A stretch of DNA of 64,000 nucleotides from Comamonadaceae bacterium ALPHA2B (GCA_005503065.1 SCOE01000001.1:62001-126000); one strand, 5' to 3'; positions 51,871-62,300 are shown, counted from the first letter of the stretch. Numbers and translations are program-made. The notes: generated by a model not told the origin, from the sequence alone.

Positions 51871-53076
51871 ATGAATGCACTGCGTCCCGCCTTCACCGTC
51901 GCCGCGCTCGCTGCGCTGCTGGCGCCTGCCGTCCACGCCCAGGGCGTGATCAAGATCGGCGAAGTCAACAGCTACAAGGCGCAGCCCGCCTTCCTCGAGC
52001 CCTACAAGAAGGGCATGGAACTGGCGGTGGACGAGATCAACGCCGCTGGCGGTGTGAACGGCAGGAAGATCGAGCTCATCACGCGCGACGACAACGCCAA
52101 CCCCGGCGATGCGGTGCGCATGGCCGAGGAGCTGGTCTCGCGCGAGAAGGTCGACATCCTGGCCGGTGCCTTCCTCTCGAACACCGGCCTGGCGCTGGCC
52201 GACTTCGCCAAGCAGAAGAAGTTCTTCTACCTGGCCGGCGAGCCGCTCACCGACAAGATGACCTGGCAGGGCGGCAACCAGTACACCTTCCGCCTGCGCC
52301 CCGGCACCTACATGCAGGCTGCCATGCTGGTGCCCGACGCGGCCAAGCTCAAGAAGAAGCGCTGGGCCATCGTCTATCCCAACTACGAGTACGGCCAGTC
52401 GGCCGTGGCTGCCTTCAAGCAGCTGCTCAAGGCGGCGCAGCCCGACGTCGAATTCGTCACCGAGCAGGCCACCCCGCTGGGCAAGGTCGATGCCGGCAGC
52501 GTCGCGCAGGCCCTGGCCGATGCCAAGCCGGACGCGATCTTCAACGTGCTTTTCGGCGCCGACCTGTCGAAGTTCGTGCGGGAAGGCAACACCCGCGGCC
52601 TCTTCAAGGACCGTGAAGTGGTGAGCGTGCTCACCGGCGAGCCCGAGTACCTCGACCCGCTGAAGGACGAGGCGCCCAACGGCTGGCTGGTGACGGGCTA
52701 CCCGTGGTACGGCATCACCACGCCCGAGCACAAGAAATTCGAGCAGGCCTACCAGGCCAAGTTCAAGGACTACCCGCGCCTGGGCTCGGTGGTCGGCTAC
52801 AGCATGATCAAGTCGGCCGCCGCCGGCGTGGCCAAGGCCAACAGCACCGATTCCGACAAGCTCGTCGCGGCCTTCAAGGGCCTGCAGGTCGACACCCCCT
52901 TCGGCAAGATCAGCTACCGCGCCGAAGACCACCAGTCGACCATGGGCGCCTTCGTCGGCCGCACCAAGAACGAGGGCGGCAAGGGCGTGATGGTGAACTA
53001 CACCTACTTCGACGGCGCCGACGCGCGCTTCCAGCCCCCCGCGGCCGACGTCAAGAAGTCCCGCGCCGCGGATTGA
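51871..53076 (+). CDS. Branched-chain-type ABC transporter substrate-binding protein
   Basis: A 401-residue type I periplasmic binding protein. The signal peptide is cleaved near residue 23 (AVHAQ). The mature fold starts VIKIGEVNSYKAQPAFLEPY, then GMELAVDEINAAGGVNGRKI, as in LivK/AmiC-like receptors. AAGGAG precedes the ATG. With the permease and ATPases downstream it makes a high-affinity importer. Given the cluster, nicotinate, 6-hydroxynicotinate or nicotinamide is a more likely ligand than leucine. Ligand inferred. Confidence 0.92.
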   Translation: MNALRPAFTVAALAALLAPAVHAQGVIKIGEVNSYKAQPAFLEPYKKGMELAVDEINAAGGVNGRKIELITRDDNANPGDAVRMAEELVSREKVDILAGAFLSNTGLALADFAKQKKFFYLAGEPLTDKMTWQGGNQYTFRLRPGTYMQAAMLVPDAAKLKKKRWAIVYPNYEYGQSAVAAFKQLLKAAQPDVEFVTEQATPLGKVDAGSVAQALADAKPDAIFNVLFGADLSKFVREGNTRGLFKDREVVSVLTGEPEYLDPLKDEAPNGWLVTGYPWYGITTPEHKKFEQAYQAKFKDYPRLGSVVGYSMIKSAAAGVAKANSTDSDKLVAAFKGLQVDTPFGKISYRAEDHQSTMGAFVGRTKNEGGKGVMVNYTYFDGADARFQPPAADVKKSRAAD

Positions 53077-53212
53077 AATGAAGCAACCCCCATGCGGCTT
53101 CGCCGCTCCCCCTTCTGCTTCGCGAAGGGGGCGCACCCAGCGGCCTGGCAAAGCCAGTTCCGCGGGTGCCCTGGCATCTGCGGGCGCCAGTCGCAGGGGG
53201 CGTTTGCATTGC
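53074..53212. repeat. Family C element, copy C2
   Basis: Begins at the binding-protein stop codon with TGAAATGAAGCAACCCCCAT and contains GGGGGCGCACCCAGCGGCCT and AAGCCAGTTCCGCGGGTGCC, shared with copy C1 at 17861. A hairpin TTCGCGAAGGGG lies in the middle. Confidence 0.8.
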
Positions 53213-53246
53213 AAAACCTGCGGGTCACTGAATTGAAGAACGGGTT

Positions 53247-55214
53247 ATGAGCTTTTCCGGCCTGATCGTCCAGCTCCTCAACGGGCTGGCGTCCGCGTCC
53301 TCGCTGTTCCTGGTGGCGGCGGGGCTGTCGCTGATCTTCGGCGTCACGCGCATCGTCAATTTCGCCCATGGCTCCTTCTTCATGGTGGGCATCTACATCG
53401 CCTACACCCTGGCCGACAAACTCGGCGGTGCAATGGGCAGCGGCGGCTTCTGGCTGGCGTTGCCGCTGGCCGCGATCGCGGTGGGCGTGCTTGGTGCGCT
53501 GATCGAGGTGGTGCTGCTGCGCCGCATCTACAAGGCGCCCGAACTCTTCCAGCTGCTGGCCACCTTCGCGCTGGTGCTCGTCATCAAGGACGCCGTGCTC
53601 TGGCTCTGGGGCCCCGACGAACTGCTGGGCCCGCGCGCACCGGGCCTCAAGGGCTCGGTCGAGATCCTGGGGCGGCAGTTCCCGTCCTACGACCTGTTCC
53701 TGATCGTCGTCGGGCCCCTGGTGCTGGGCCTGGTGTGGCTGCTGCTCACGCGCACGCGCTTCGGCACACTGGTGCGCGCCGCCACCCAGGACCGCGAGAT
53801 GGTCAGCGCCCTGGGCGTGAACCAGGCCTGGCTCTTCACGGCCGTGTTCGCGCTGGGGGCCATGCTCGCCGGGCTGGGCGGTGCGCTGCAGCTGCCGCGC
53901 GAGCCGGCCACGCTGGAGATGGACCTCAACACCATCGGCGCCGCCTTCGTGGTGGTCGTGGTGGGTGGCATGGGTTCGCTGCCCGGCGCCTATGTGGCGG
54001 CGCTGCTCATCGCGGAGATCAAGGCCCTGTGCATCTGGCTGGGCGTGGTCGACGTCTTCGGCTTCCCCATCTCCTTTTCCAAGCTCACGCTGGTGGTCGA
54101 CTTCCTCGTGATGGCAGTCGTGCTGGTCTGGCGGCCCTGGGGCCTGAGGGGCCGGCCGCAGGCGCCGAGCCGCTACGTCGGCATGCAGGAAGAGCCGCTG
54201 CGCCGCGCCGGCCGCACCTACGTGATCGCGGCCGCAGCATTCGCGGCGCTGCTGGCCGTGACGCCCTTCCTCACGGCCGGCTCGCCCTACACCACCGTGC
54301 TCATGATCGACCTGCTGGTGGCCGCGCTCTTCGCCGCCAGCCTGCACTTCATCATGGGGCCCGCGGGCATGCACTCCTTCGGCCATGCGGCCTACTTCGG
54401 CCTCGGGGCCTACGGCGCGGCGCTGCTGGTGCGCGCGCTGGGCCTGCCGATGGAACTCGCGCTGGTCGTGGCGCCGCTGGTCGCGGCCATCGGCGCCTTC
54501 GTCTACGGCTGGTTCGCGGTGCGGCTCTCGGGCGTGTACCTGGCGATGCTCACGCTCGCCTTCGCGCAGATCACCTGGGCCGTCACCTACCAGTGGGACA
54601 GCTTCACCGGCGGCAGCAATGGCCTGACCGGCGTGTGGCCCTCGGCCTGGCTGTCCGACAAGCGCAACTACTACTGGCTCACGCTGGTGCTGGTGGGCGC
54701 CGGGGTGTGGTGGCTGCGGCGCGTGCTGTTCTCGCCCTTCGGCTACGCCATGCGTGCGGGCCGCGATTCGTTGCTGCGCGCGGATGCGATCGGCATCGAC
54801 GTGAAGCGCATGCAGTGGGCCGCCTTCGTGGTGGCAGGCCTCGTGGCCGGCCTGGCAGGCGCGCTCTTCGCGTTCTCCAAGGGCAGCATCTCGCCCGAGT
54901 CGCTGTCGGTCGGCAAGTCGGTCGACGGGCTGGTGATGGTGCTGCTCGGCGGTATCCAGACCCTGGCCGGCCCGGTGGTGGGCGCCGTCACCTTCACCTG
55001 GCTGCACGACGCCGTGGCGCGCAACACCGACTACTGGCGGGCCACGCTCGGCGCCATCATCCTGATCCTGGTGCTGCTCTTCCCGCAGGGCATCGCCGGC
55101 TCGCTCAAGCTGCTGGCCGACCGCTGGCGCGGGCGCGCCGACGATGAAGCGGCCGATGCCGCGGGCCAGCAGCCTTTGAGGGCCGACGCCGCCACCGGGG
55201 AGGCCGCACGATGA
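53247..55214 (+). CDS. Fused branched-chain-type ABC permease (LivH-LivM fusion)
   Basis: A 655-residue inner-membrane protein that joins two normally separate permeases. The LivH-like half (about 1-295) has FGVTRIVNFAHGSFFMVG and MVSALGVNQAWLFTAVFALG; the LivM-like half (about 325-630) has MGPAGMHSFGHAAYFGLGAY and RDSLLRADAIGIDVKRMQWA. Such fusions are common in Burkholderiales. The stop overlaps the next gene by ATGA. Confidence 0.92.
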   Translation: MSFSGLIVQLLNGLASASSLFLVAAGLSLIFGVTRIVNFAHGSFFMVGIYIAYTLADKLGGAMGSGGFWLALPLAAIAVGVLGALIEVVLLRRIYKAPELFQLLATFALVLVIKDAVLWLWGPDELLGPRAPGLKGSVEILGRQFPSYDLFLIVVGPLVLGLVWLLLTRTRFGTLVRAATQDREMVSALGVNQAWLFTAVFALGAMLAGLGGALQLPREPATLEMDLNTIGAAFVVVVVGGMGSLPGAYVAALLIAEIKALCIWLGVVDVFGFPISFSKLTLVVDFLVMAVVLVWRPWGLRGRPQAPSRYVGMQEEPLRRAGRTYVIAAAAFAALLAVTPFLTAGSPYTTVLMIDLLVAALFAASLHFIMGPAGMHSFGHAAYFGLGAYGAALLVRALGLPMELALVVAPLVAAIGAFVYGWFAVRLSGVYLAMLTLAFAQITWAVTYQWDSFTGGSNGLTGVWPSAWLSDKRNYYWLTLVLVGAGVWWLRRVLFSPFGYAMRAGRDSLLRADAIGIDVKRMQWAAFVVAGLVAGLAGALFAFSKGSISPESLSVGKSVDGLVMVLLGGIQTLAGPVVGAVTFTWLHDAVARNTDYWRATLGAIILILVLLFPQGIAGSLKLLADRWRGRADDEAADAAGQQPLRADAATGEAAR

Positions 55215-55987
55215 GCACCGCAACACCGCTGCTGCAGGTCAGCAACCTCGGCAAGTCCTTCGGCGGCGTGAAGGCCGTCGACGGCATCACCTTCGACCTC
55301 GCCGCCGGCGAGCTGCTGGCCCTGATCGGCCCGAACGGTGCCGGCAAGTCGACCACCTTCAACATGGTCAACGGCCAGCTGCAGGCCGACCAAGGCTCGA
55401 TCCGGCTCGACGGCACCGAGCTCGTGGGCAAGCGTCCGCGCGACATCTGGCGCCTCGGGGTGGGCCGTACCTTCCAGATCGCCGAAACGTTCTCCTCGCT
55501 CACCGTGGTCGAGAACGTGCAGATGGCGCTGATCTCGCACGACCGCAAGCTGTTCTCGATGTGGAAGCCCGCCGCCGAACACAGGCGCGACGAGGCGCTG
55601 GCCCTGCTCGACCAGGTCGGCATGAAGGCGCAGGCCGACCGGCCCTGCAGCGTGCTGGCGTACGGCGACGTCAAGCGGGTCGAACTCGCCATCGCCATGG
55701 CCAATTCGCCCAAGCTGCTGCTGATGGACGAGCCCACCGCGGGCATGGCGCCCAAGGAGCGCAATTCGCTCATGGCGCTGACCAAGCAGCTGGTGGTCGA
55801 CCGCGGCCTGGCGGTGCTCTTCACCGAGCACAGCATGGACGTCGTCTTCGCGTACGCCGACCGCATGATCGTGCTGGCTCGCGGCCGCCTCATCGCGCAG
55901 GGCAAGCCGCTGGAGATCCGCGACCACCCGAAGGTGCAGGAGGTCTACTTCGGCACAGGCAAGACCTTCGAGAAGGCGGCGGCATGA
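55211..55987 (+). CDS. ABC transporter ATP-binding protein (LivG type)
   Basis: A 258-residue ABC ATPase. Walker A GPNGAGKST is at 40-48, Q-loop in RTFQIAETF, signature LAYGD (LivG subclass), Walker B LLLMDEPTAGM, and switch His in FTEHSMDVV. The ATG overlaps the permease stop. It is separated from the LivF-type gene by repeat B5. Confidence 0.93.
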   Translation: MSTATPLLQVSNLGKSFGGVKAVDGITFDLAAGELLALIGPNGAGKSTTFNMVNGQLQADQGSIRLDGTELVGKRPRDIWRLGVGRTFQIAETFSSLTVVENVQMALISHDRKLFSMWKPAAEHRRDEALALLDQVGMKAQADRPCSVLAYGDVKRVELAIAMANSPKLLLMDEPTAGMAPKERNSLMALTKQLVVDRGLAVLFTEHSMDVVFAYADRMIVLARGRLIAQGKPLEIRDHPKVQEVYFGTGKTFEKAAA

Positions 55988-56002
55988 ATACGGGAACGGA
56001 AA

Positions 56003-56122
56003 CCGAACGCAGAGGGCGCAAAAGTTGCGCGGAAGCCGCAAAAGAACAGCCAGAAGAGGTTCTTGATTCTCTTTCCGCGCCCTCTGCGAAACCTTTGCGT
56101 CCTCTGCGTCCTCTGCGTCCGG
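56003..56122. repeat. Family B long hairpin repeat, copy B5
   Basis: Left end CCGAACGCAGAGGGCGC, right end CCTCTGCGTCCTCTGCG ending CCGG. The right arm has a duplicated CCTCTGCGT unit. It lies between the two ATPase genes of one transporter, splitting a normally tight pair. Confidence 0.85.
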
Positions 56123-56146
56123 ATATCCGCTTTCAGGATTTTTGAG

Positions 56147-56881
56147 ATGAGCCTTCAAGACACATTGCTGGAAGCCAAATCCCTGTGCGCCTGGTACGGC
56201 GCCGCGCAGATCCTCTACGACGTCGACCTGGAGGTGCGGCGCGGCGAGGTGGTGGCGCTCATGGGCCGCAACGGGGCCGGCAAGTCCACCACGCTCAAGG
56301 CCCTGATGGGCATGCTGGCCAAGCGGCGCGGCGCGATCCGCTTCCTGGGCCACGACATCTCGAAGACCGAGCCGCACCACGCGGCGCGCCTGGGCCTGGG
56401 CTTCGTGCCCGAGGACCGGCGCGTGTTCACCGACCTCACGGTGATGGAGAACCTCGAGGTGGGCCGACAGGCTGGCCGCAAGTGGTCGGATGGGGGCGAT
56501 GCGCCACTGTGGACGCCCGAGAAGCTGTTCAAGCTCTTCCCCAATCTCGGCGAGATGCCCCACCGCCCGGGCGGCCGCATGAGCGGCGGCGAGCAGCAGA
56601 TGCTCACCGTGGCGCGCACGCTGATGGGCAACCCGTACCTGGTGCTGCTGGACGAGCCCTCGGAGGGCGTGGCGCCGGTCATCGTGGAGCAGATGGCCAA
56701 CATGATCCTGGAGCTGAAGGCACAGGGCGTGTCGATCCTCCTTTCCGAGCAGAACATGCACTTCGCCGAACTGGTCTCCGACCGCGCCTACGTGCTCGAG
56801 AAGGGCCAGATCCGATATGCCGCCAGCATGGCCGAGCTGGCAGCCAACGAGGACGTGCGACGCGCCTACCTGAGCGTGTGA
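56147..56881 (+). CDS. ABC transporter ATP-binding protein (LivF type)
   Basis: A 244-residue ABC ATPase with Walker A GRNGAGKST (40-48), GFVPEDRRVFTDLTV, signature MSGGEQQ, Walker B LVLLDEPSEG and switch residues LLSEQNMHFA, where Gln-Asn replaces the usual His as in LivF proteins. ATG 56147 directly follows repeat B5. Completes the importer. Confidence 0.92.
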   Translation: MSLQDTLLEAKSLCAWYGAAQILYDVDLEVRRGEVVALMGRNGAGKSTTLKALMGMLAKRRGAIRFLGHDISKTEPHHAARLGLGFVPEDRRVFTDLTVMENLEVGRQAGRKWSDGGDAPLWTPEKLFKLFPNLGEMPHRPGGRMSGGEQQMLTVARTLMGNPYLVLLDEPSEGVAPVIVEQMANMILELKAQGVSILLSEQNMHFAELVSDRAYVLEKGQIRYAASMAELAANEDVRRAYLSV

Positions 56882-56939
56882 GCACCCCTTGTCGTCCCGC
56901 GGCCTCCACAGATCCATTCCAACCCCGGAGGGCTTTCCC

Positions 56940-57662
56940 ATGCAGATCCCGCAACGCCGTCAGTTCCTTCAGGCCGCCGCCGCATTCGGCGCGGCCGGCC
57001 TCGCGCCCACCCTGTGGGCCGCCGGCAAGATCAAGCCCGGCCCCAAGGCCGCGCTCATCGTGGTCGATGTGCAGAACTGCTTCGTCGACGGCGGCACGCT
57101 GCCGGTCAAGGGCGGTGCGGAGGTGGTGCCGCTCATCAACAAGCTGGCCGAGAGCTTCGACAACGTCGTCGTCACGCAGGACTGGCACACGCCTGGCCAT
57201 GCCTCCTTCGCCAGCGCGCATGCGGGCCAGAAGCCCTTCTCCAGCATCAAGCTCGACTACGGCAACCAGGTGCTGTGGCCCGACCACTGCGTGCAGGGCA
57301 CCGACGACGCGGCGCTGCACAAGGACCTGAAGCTGCCCACCGCGCAGCTCATCATCCGCAAGGGCTTCAACAAGGGCGTGGACAGCTATTCCGCTTTCGA
57401 GGAAGCCGACCGCAAGACCGTCACCGGCCTGGCCGGGTACCTCAAGGCGCGCGGCATCAAGACCGTCTATGTCACCGGGCTGGCAACCGACTTCTGCGTG
57501 GCCTGGACCGCGCTCGATGCACGCAAGGCCGGCTTCGAGGCCTACGTGATCGAGGACGCCACGCGCGCCATCGACCTCAACGGCTCGCTGGCCAAGGCCT
57601 GGAAAGACATGCAGGCCAAGGGCGTCAAGCGCATCCAGTCCGCCGACATCGCCACTGCCTGA
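56940..57662 (+). CDS. Tat-exported nicotinamidase (PncA-like)
   Basis: A 240-residue cysteine hydrolase of the nicotinamidase/isochorismatase family. The catalytic triad is visible: Asp in IVVDVQNCFVDGG, Lys in IIRKGFNKGVDS, and Cys in GLATDFCVAWTALDA. Metal ligands are in DWHTPGHASF. Unlike cytoplasmic PncA it starts with a twin-arginine signal (RRQFLQAAAAFGAAGL), so it should deamidate nicotinamide to nicotinate in the periplasm. It starts 59 bases after the LivF-type gene, giving nicotinate to the importer. Confidence 0.88.
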   Translation: MQIPQRRQFLQAAAAFGAAGLAPTLWAAGKIKPGPKAALIVVDVQNCFVDGGTLPVKGGAEVVPLINKLAESFDNVVVTQDWHTPGHASFASAHAGQKPFSSIKLDYGNQVLWPDHCVQGTDDAALHKDLKLPTAQLIIRKGFNKGVDSYSAFEEADRKTVTGLAGYLKARGIKTVYVTGLATDFCVAWTALDARKAGFEAYVIEDATRAIDLNGSLAKAWKDMQAKGVKRIQSADIATA

Positions 57663-57678
57663 AGGAGCCGGGCCACCC

Positions 57679-58839
57679 ATGACTTCCATTTCCAGGCGGC
57701 GCACGCTCGCCGCGGGCGCCGCCGCGCTCGCCTTCGGCCCGGCGCTGCTGCGAGGCGCCCGTGCCGAGAACGGCGTCGCCGATGGCGTCATCCGTCTCGG
57801 GCAGTCGGCCGTGTTCAGCGGCCCCGCGCAGGACTTCGGCATCGACTACCGCGCCGGCATCCAGCTGTACTTCGACCGGCTCAACAAGGCGGGCGGCGTC
57901 CATGGCCGGCGCGTCGAGCTCGTGTCGTACGACGACGTCTACGAGCCGGCGAAGACGGCCGCCAACACCACGCGCCTGATCGAGCAGGACAAGGTCTTCG
58001 CGCTCACCGGCTACGTCGCCACCGGCAACCTGGTGGCGGCCATGCCCCTGTGCGAGAAGGCCGGCGTGCCGATGTTCGCGCCGCTGGTGGGCACCTCGTC
58101 CTTCCGCACCAGCGTCAACCGGCTGCTGTTCCACGTGCGCGCGGGCTATGACCTGGAACTGCGCAAGATCATCAGCCACCTCTCGACCATCGGCATCCAG
58201 TCCATCGCCGTGGTGTTCCAGGACAGCGCGTTCGGCAAGTCCAACCTCGCGACCTGCGAGCAGCTCGCGGCCGACTTCAAGGTCAACGTGGTGCAGAAGC
58301 TGCCGATGGCCATCGCCGCGACCGATGCCAAGGACGTGGTGGCGGGCCTCAAGGCGGCATCGCCCGGCGCGGTGGTGATGATCATGGCCGGCCGCATGGT
58401 CGACGTCTTCATCCGCGACTACCGCGCGAGCGGGTCCGGCGCCCAGCTCTACACGCTGTCGGTGGGCATCACCGACGCCAAGGGCTCGGCCCAGCGGCTC
58501 GAAGGCAAGCTCGCCGGGCTGGTCACGGCCAGCATCGTGCCGCCGCCGCAGGCGCTGCGCGTGCCCATCGTGGCCGACTACCAGCGCGACCGCGCGGCCT
58601 TCGGCCAGAAGATCGACAGCTACACGGCGCTCGAGGGCTACATCGTCGGCCGCGTCATGGCCGAGGGCCTGCGGCGCGGCGGCCCGGCGCTCACGCGCGA
58701 CAGCTTCATCGCCGGCCTGGAGGGCATCGGGCGCGCCAGCTTCGGCGAATTCCCGGTCGAGTACAGCGCGCGCAACCACAACGGCTCGACCTTCGTCGAC
58801 CTGGAGATGTACACCGGCGATGGGCAGTTGCGACGCTAG
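57679..58839 (+). CDS. Second type I ABC substrate-binding protein
   Basis: A 386-residue periplasmic binding protein with a twin-arginine-like signal (SRRRTLAAGAAALAFGPALL, cleavage near residue 32). The mature start is IRLGQSAVFSGPAQDFGIDY, then RAGIQLYFDRLNKAGGVHGR as in LivK-like receptors. It is unlike the first receptor at 51871 in detail, so the importer may use two receptors with different ligands, or this one serves a sensor. The last 20 bases overlap nicA. Confidence 0.9.
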   Translation: MTSISRRRTLAAGAAALAFGPALLRGARAENGVADGVIRLGQSAVFSGPAQDFGIDYRAGIQLYFDRLNKAGGVHGRRVELVSYDDVYEPAKTAANTTRLIEQDKVFALTGYVATGNLVAAMPLCEKAGVPMFAPLVGTSSFRTSVNRLLFHVRAGYDLELRKIISHLSTIGIQSIAVVFQDSAFGKSNLATCEQLAADFKVNVVQKLPMAIAATDAKDVVAGLKAASPGAVVMIMAGRMVDVFIRDYRASGSGAQLYTLSVGITDAKGSAQRLEGKLAGLVTASIVPPPQALRVPIVADYQRDRAAFGQKIDSYTALEGYIVGRVMAEGLRRGGPALTRDSFIAGLEGIGRASFGEFPVEYSARNHNGSTFVDLEMYTGDGQLRR

Positions 58840-59347
58840 TCCCGGGCAAGCGGCGGCGCCGGGCGCCGGCGGCTCCGCGCCCGTGCTGGCGCTGGAGGTG
58901 AACGGCCGCGCGGTGTCGGTGTCCGTCTCGCGCGAAGCCACGCTGCTGCATGTGCTGCGCAACGATCTGGGCCTCAACGGCCCCAAGTACGGCTGCGGCC
59001 TGGGCCAGTGCGGCGCCTGCACCGTGCATGTGGACGGGGTCGCCGCCCGGGCCTGCGTGATTCCCGCGCACGGCGTGGCGGGCCGATGCATCACCACCCT
59101 GGAAGGCCTGGGGTCGCGCCACGGTTTCCACCCTGTGCAGCAGGCCTTCGAACGCGCCCAGGCCGCGCAGTGTGGCTACTGCCTCAACGGCATGGTGATG
59201 CAGGCCGCGGCGCTGCTGGCCCGTGAGGCCCGCCCGTCGCCGGCGCGCATCCGCGCGGAGCTGTCGGGCAACCTGTGCCGCTGCGGCACCCACATCGAGA
59301 TCCTGCGTGCCGTGGAAGACGCCGCCGCGCGGCTCGCTTCGGCATGA
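58820..59347 (+). CDS. nicA: Nicotinate dehydrogenase small (2Fe-2S) subunit
   Basis: A 175-residue protein with two [2Fe-2S] clusters as in molybdenum hydroxylase small subunits. The plant-type cluster uses C59, C64 and C67 in YGCGLGQCGACTV and a later Cys; the second uses C118, C121, C153 and C155 (QCGYC and NLCRC). A Gly/Ala-rich 22-residue N-terminal extension is extra. It overlaps the preceding gene by 20 bases and nicB by ATGA. With nicB it should hydroxylate nicotinate at C6, as in Pseudomonas putida. Confidence 0.88.
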   Translation: MGSCDASPGQAAAPGAGGSAPVLALEVNGRAVSVSVSREATLLHVLRNDLGLNGPKYGCGLGQCGACTVHVDGVAARACVIPAHGVAGRCITTLEGLGSRHGFHPVQQAFERAQAAQCGYCLNGMVMQAAALLAREARPSPARIRAELSGNLCRCGTHIEILRAVEDAAARLASA

Positions 59348-62300
59348 GCCTTCCCATGCGTGCCGGCCAGCCGCGCAGCCGTGCCGACTTCCTGGCGGCC
59401 GAGGGTGTGCTCGTCGTCGTGCGTCCGACGCCGCCCGCGCCGCCGCCGGCCCAGGGCCAGCCGGCCGCGGTGCCGGGCAATCCCGCCGAGGGCGACGAGG
59501 TGCTGCTGGCCGTGTGGGACGACGGCAGCGTCACCGCCCTGAACGGCCATGTGGACCTGGGCACCGGCATCCGCACCGCGCTGGCCCAGATCGTCGCCGA
59601 GGAACTGGATGTGCCGCTGGCCGCGGTGTGCATGGTGCTCGGCGACACGGCGCGCGCGCCCAACCAGGGCGGGACCATTGCCAGCGCTTCGATCCAGATC
59701 CATGCGCAGCCCCTGCGGCTGGCTGCGGCCCAGGCGCGCGCCTGGCTGCTGGCGCGTGCTGCGGCGCGGCTCGGGGTGCCCGCCGCGTCGCTGCGCATCG
59801 TCGACGGCGTGGTGCAGGCGGGCGATGCCGACGGCCTGCCGCTGGCTGCGCTGGCGGCCGGCCAGCGCACGGTGCTCACGCTCGACACCGCCGCGCAGGT
59901 CAAGCGCACCGAGGACTACCGCCTCGTCGGCACGCCGCAGCCCCGCGTCGACATTCCCGCCAAGCTGTCGGGCGAACTGGTGTTCGTGCACGACATGCGG
60001 CTGTCCGGCATGTTGCACGGCCGCGTCGTGCGGCCGCCCTACGCGGGCGCCGACCATGGCGACTTCGTCGGCAACACGCTGGAATCGGTGGACGAATCGT
60101 CCATCGCCCACATCCCCGGCATCCGCGGGGTGGTCGTGATCCGCGACTTCGTCGGCATCGTGGCCGAGCGCGAGGAGCATGCCGAGCAGGCGATGCGCGA
60201 GCTGCGCGTGCGCTGGAAGCCCTGGCCCGGCATGCCGGACCTGAACCATCCCGACAAGGTGGCGCAGGCCATCCGCGACAACCCCGCCACGCAGCGCCTG
60301 CTGGTGGACGAGGGCGACGTCGATGCGGCCCTGGCCGGCGCCGGCGACGCGATGCGCCGCACCTACCTGTGGCCGTACCAGCTGCATGCCTCCATCGGCC
60401 CCTCGTGCGCCGTCGCGCATTGGCTGGAGGAGCCAACTGCGCCGAGCCCCCGATCCGCAGGATCGGCCGCCCCGGCTGGGCCGGGGCCAGGGGCGAGCGC
60501 CCCCTCGGGGGGCAGCGGACCGCGCGAAGCGGGGGAGCGTGGGCGCGCGCGCCTGCGCGTTTGGGCCGGGTCCCAGAACCCGCATGTCCTTCGCGCCGAC
60601 CTCGCGAAGCTGATGGGCGTTCAGGACCTCGAGGTCGACGTCGTGCGCATGGAGGCCGCCGGCTGCTACGGCCGCAACGGCGCCGACGACGTGGCGGCCG
60701 ATGCGGCACTGCTGGCGCGCGCCGTCGGAGCGCCGGTGCGCGTGCAGCTCACGCGCGAGCAGGAGCACGCGTGGGAGCCCAAGGGCACGGCGCAGCTCAT
60801 GACGGTGGCCGGTGCGCTGTCGCCCGAGGGCGGCATCGGCGCCTACGACTTCGAGAGCTCCTACCCCAGCAACGGCGCCCCCACGCTGGCGCTGCTGCTC
60901 ACCGGCACCGTCGATGCGCAGCCGCATGCCTACGAGATGGGCGACCGCACCGCGCGCCCGCCCTACGCCTACGACCACCTGCGGGTGAAGGTCAACGACA
61001 TGGCGCCCATCGTGCGCGCCTCGTGGCTGCGCGGCGTGTCGGCGCTGCCCAACTCCTTCGCGCACGAGTCCTTCATCGACGAACTGGCCACGGCCGCGGG
61101 CGTGGACCCGGTGCAGTTCCGCCTGCGCCACCTCGACGACCCGCGCGCCATCGAGCTCGTGCAGGCCACCGCGCAGAAGGCCGGTTGGCGCATGCGCACG
61201 GGACCGCAGGAGAACGTCGATGGCGGCCTCGGGCCAGGGGGCGACATCCTTTTTGGTCAGGGGTTCGCCTATGCGCGCTACATCCACAGCAAGTGGCCCG
61301 GCTTCGGCGCCGCCTGGGCCGCCTGGGTGGCCGATGTGGAGGTCAACCGCAGGACAGGCGAGGTGCATGTGCGCCGCGTGGTCGTCGGCCATGATGCGGG
61401 CCTGACCATCAACCCGGCGGGTGTCGAGCACCAGGTGCACGGCAACGTGCTGCAGACCACCAGCCGCGCCCTGAAGGAGCAGGTGCAGTTCGCACCGGCG
61501 CCGCCCGCCGACACCGATGCCGCCAAGGAGCAGCTGCCCGGCGTGCTGCCGCAGGGCGTGGTCGCGAATCGCGAATGGGGCAGCTACCCCATCCTCAGCT
61601 TCCGCGAGGTGCCGGTCGTCGAGGTGCTGCAGATGCCGCGCCCCGGCGAGCCGCCGCTGGGTGCGGGCGAGTCGGCCTCGGTGCCGGGCACGGCGGCGAT
61701 CGCCAATGCGATCTTCGATGCGACAGGCGTGCGTTTTCGCGCGCCGCCCTTCACGCCCGAGGTGGTGCGGGCTGCGCTCAATCCGCTGCCACCTGCGGGT
61801 GAGGCCGCGGCATCTGACGAGGCGCCGCAGGCGCTGCCCCTTCCGGCACACGGGCTGCCGGCCGATGCACCGCTGCCGCGCCGCAAGGGCCTGTGGGCGA
61901 CGGGCGCCGCCCTGGTCTTCGGCGGCCTCGGCGCCATCGCCGGCCTGCTCGGCTGGCGACCCGCCATCGCACCCGTGTCCTTCAGTGCACCCGCCTACAG
62001 CGCCGAGACCATCGAGCGCGGCCGGCAACTCGCCGCGCTCGGCGATTGCGTGGTGTGCCACACCGCGCCCGGCGGTGTGCCCAATGCCGGTGGCCGCGCG
62101 ATGGAAACGCCCTTCGGCACCCTCCACACCACCAACCTCACGCCCGATGCCGAGACGGGCCTGGGCCGCTGGTCCTTCACGGCCTTCCAGCGCGCGATGC
62201 GCGAGGGCATCTCGCGCGACGGCCGGCACCTCTACCCGGCCTTCCCGTACACCGCCTTCGCCAAGACCGGCGACGACGACCTGCAGGCGCTGTACGCCTA

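Noticed and set aside
53247-55987. Importer as a dedicated leucine/isoleucine/valine system
   Set aside because: The Liv-type family transports many ligands. Its position among nicotinate genes, with two divergent receptors, makes a branched-chain amino acid role less likely, though it is not excluded.
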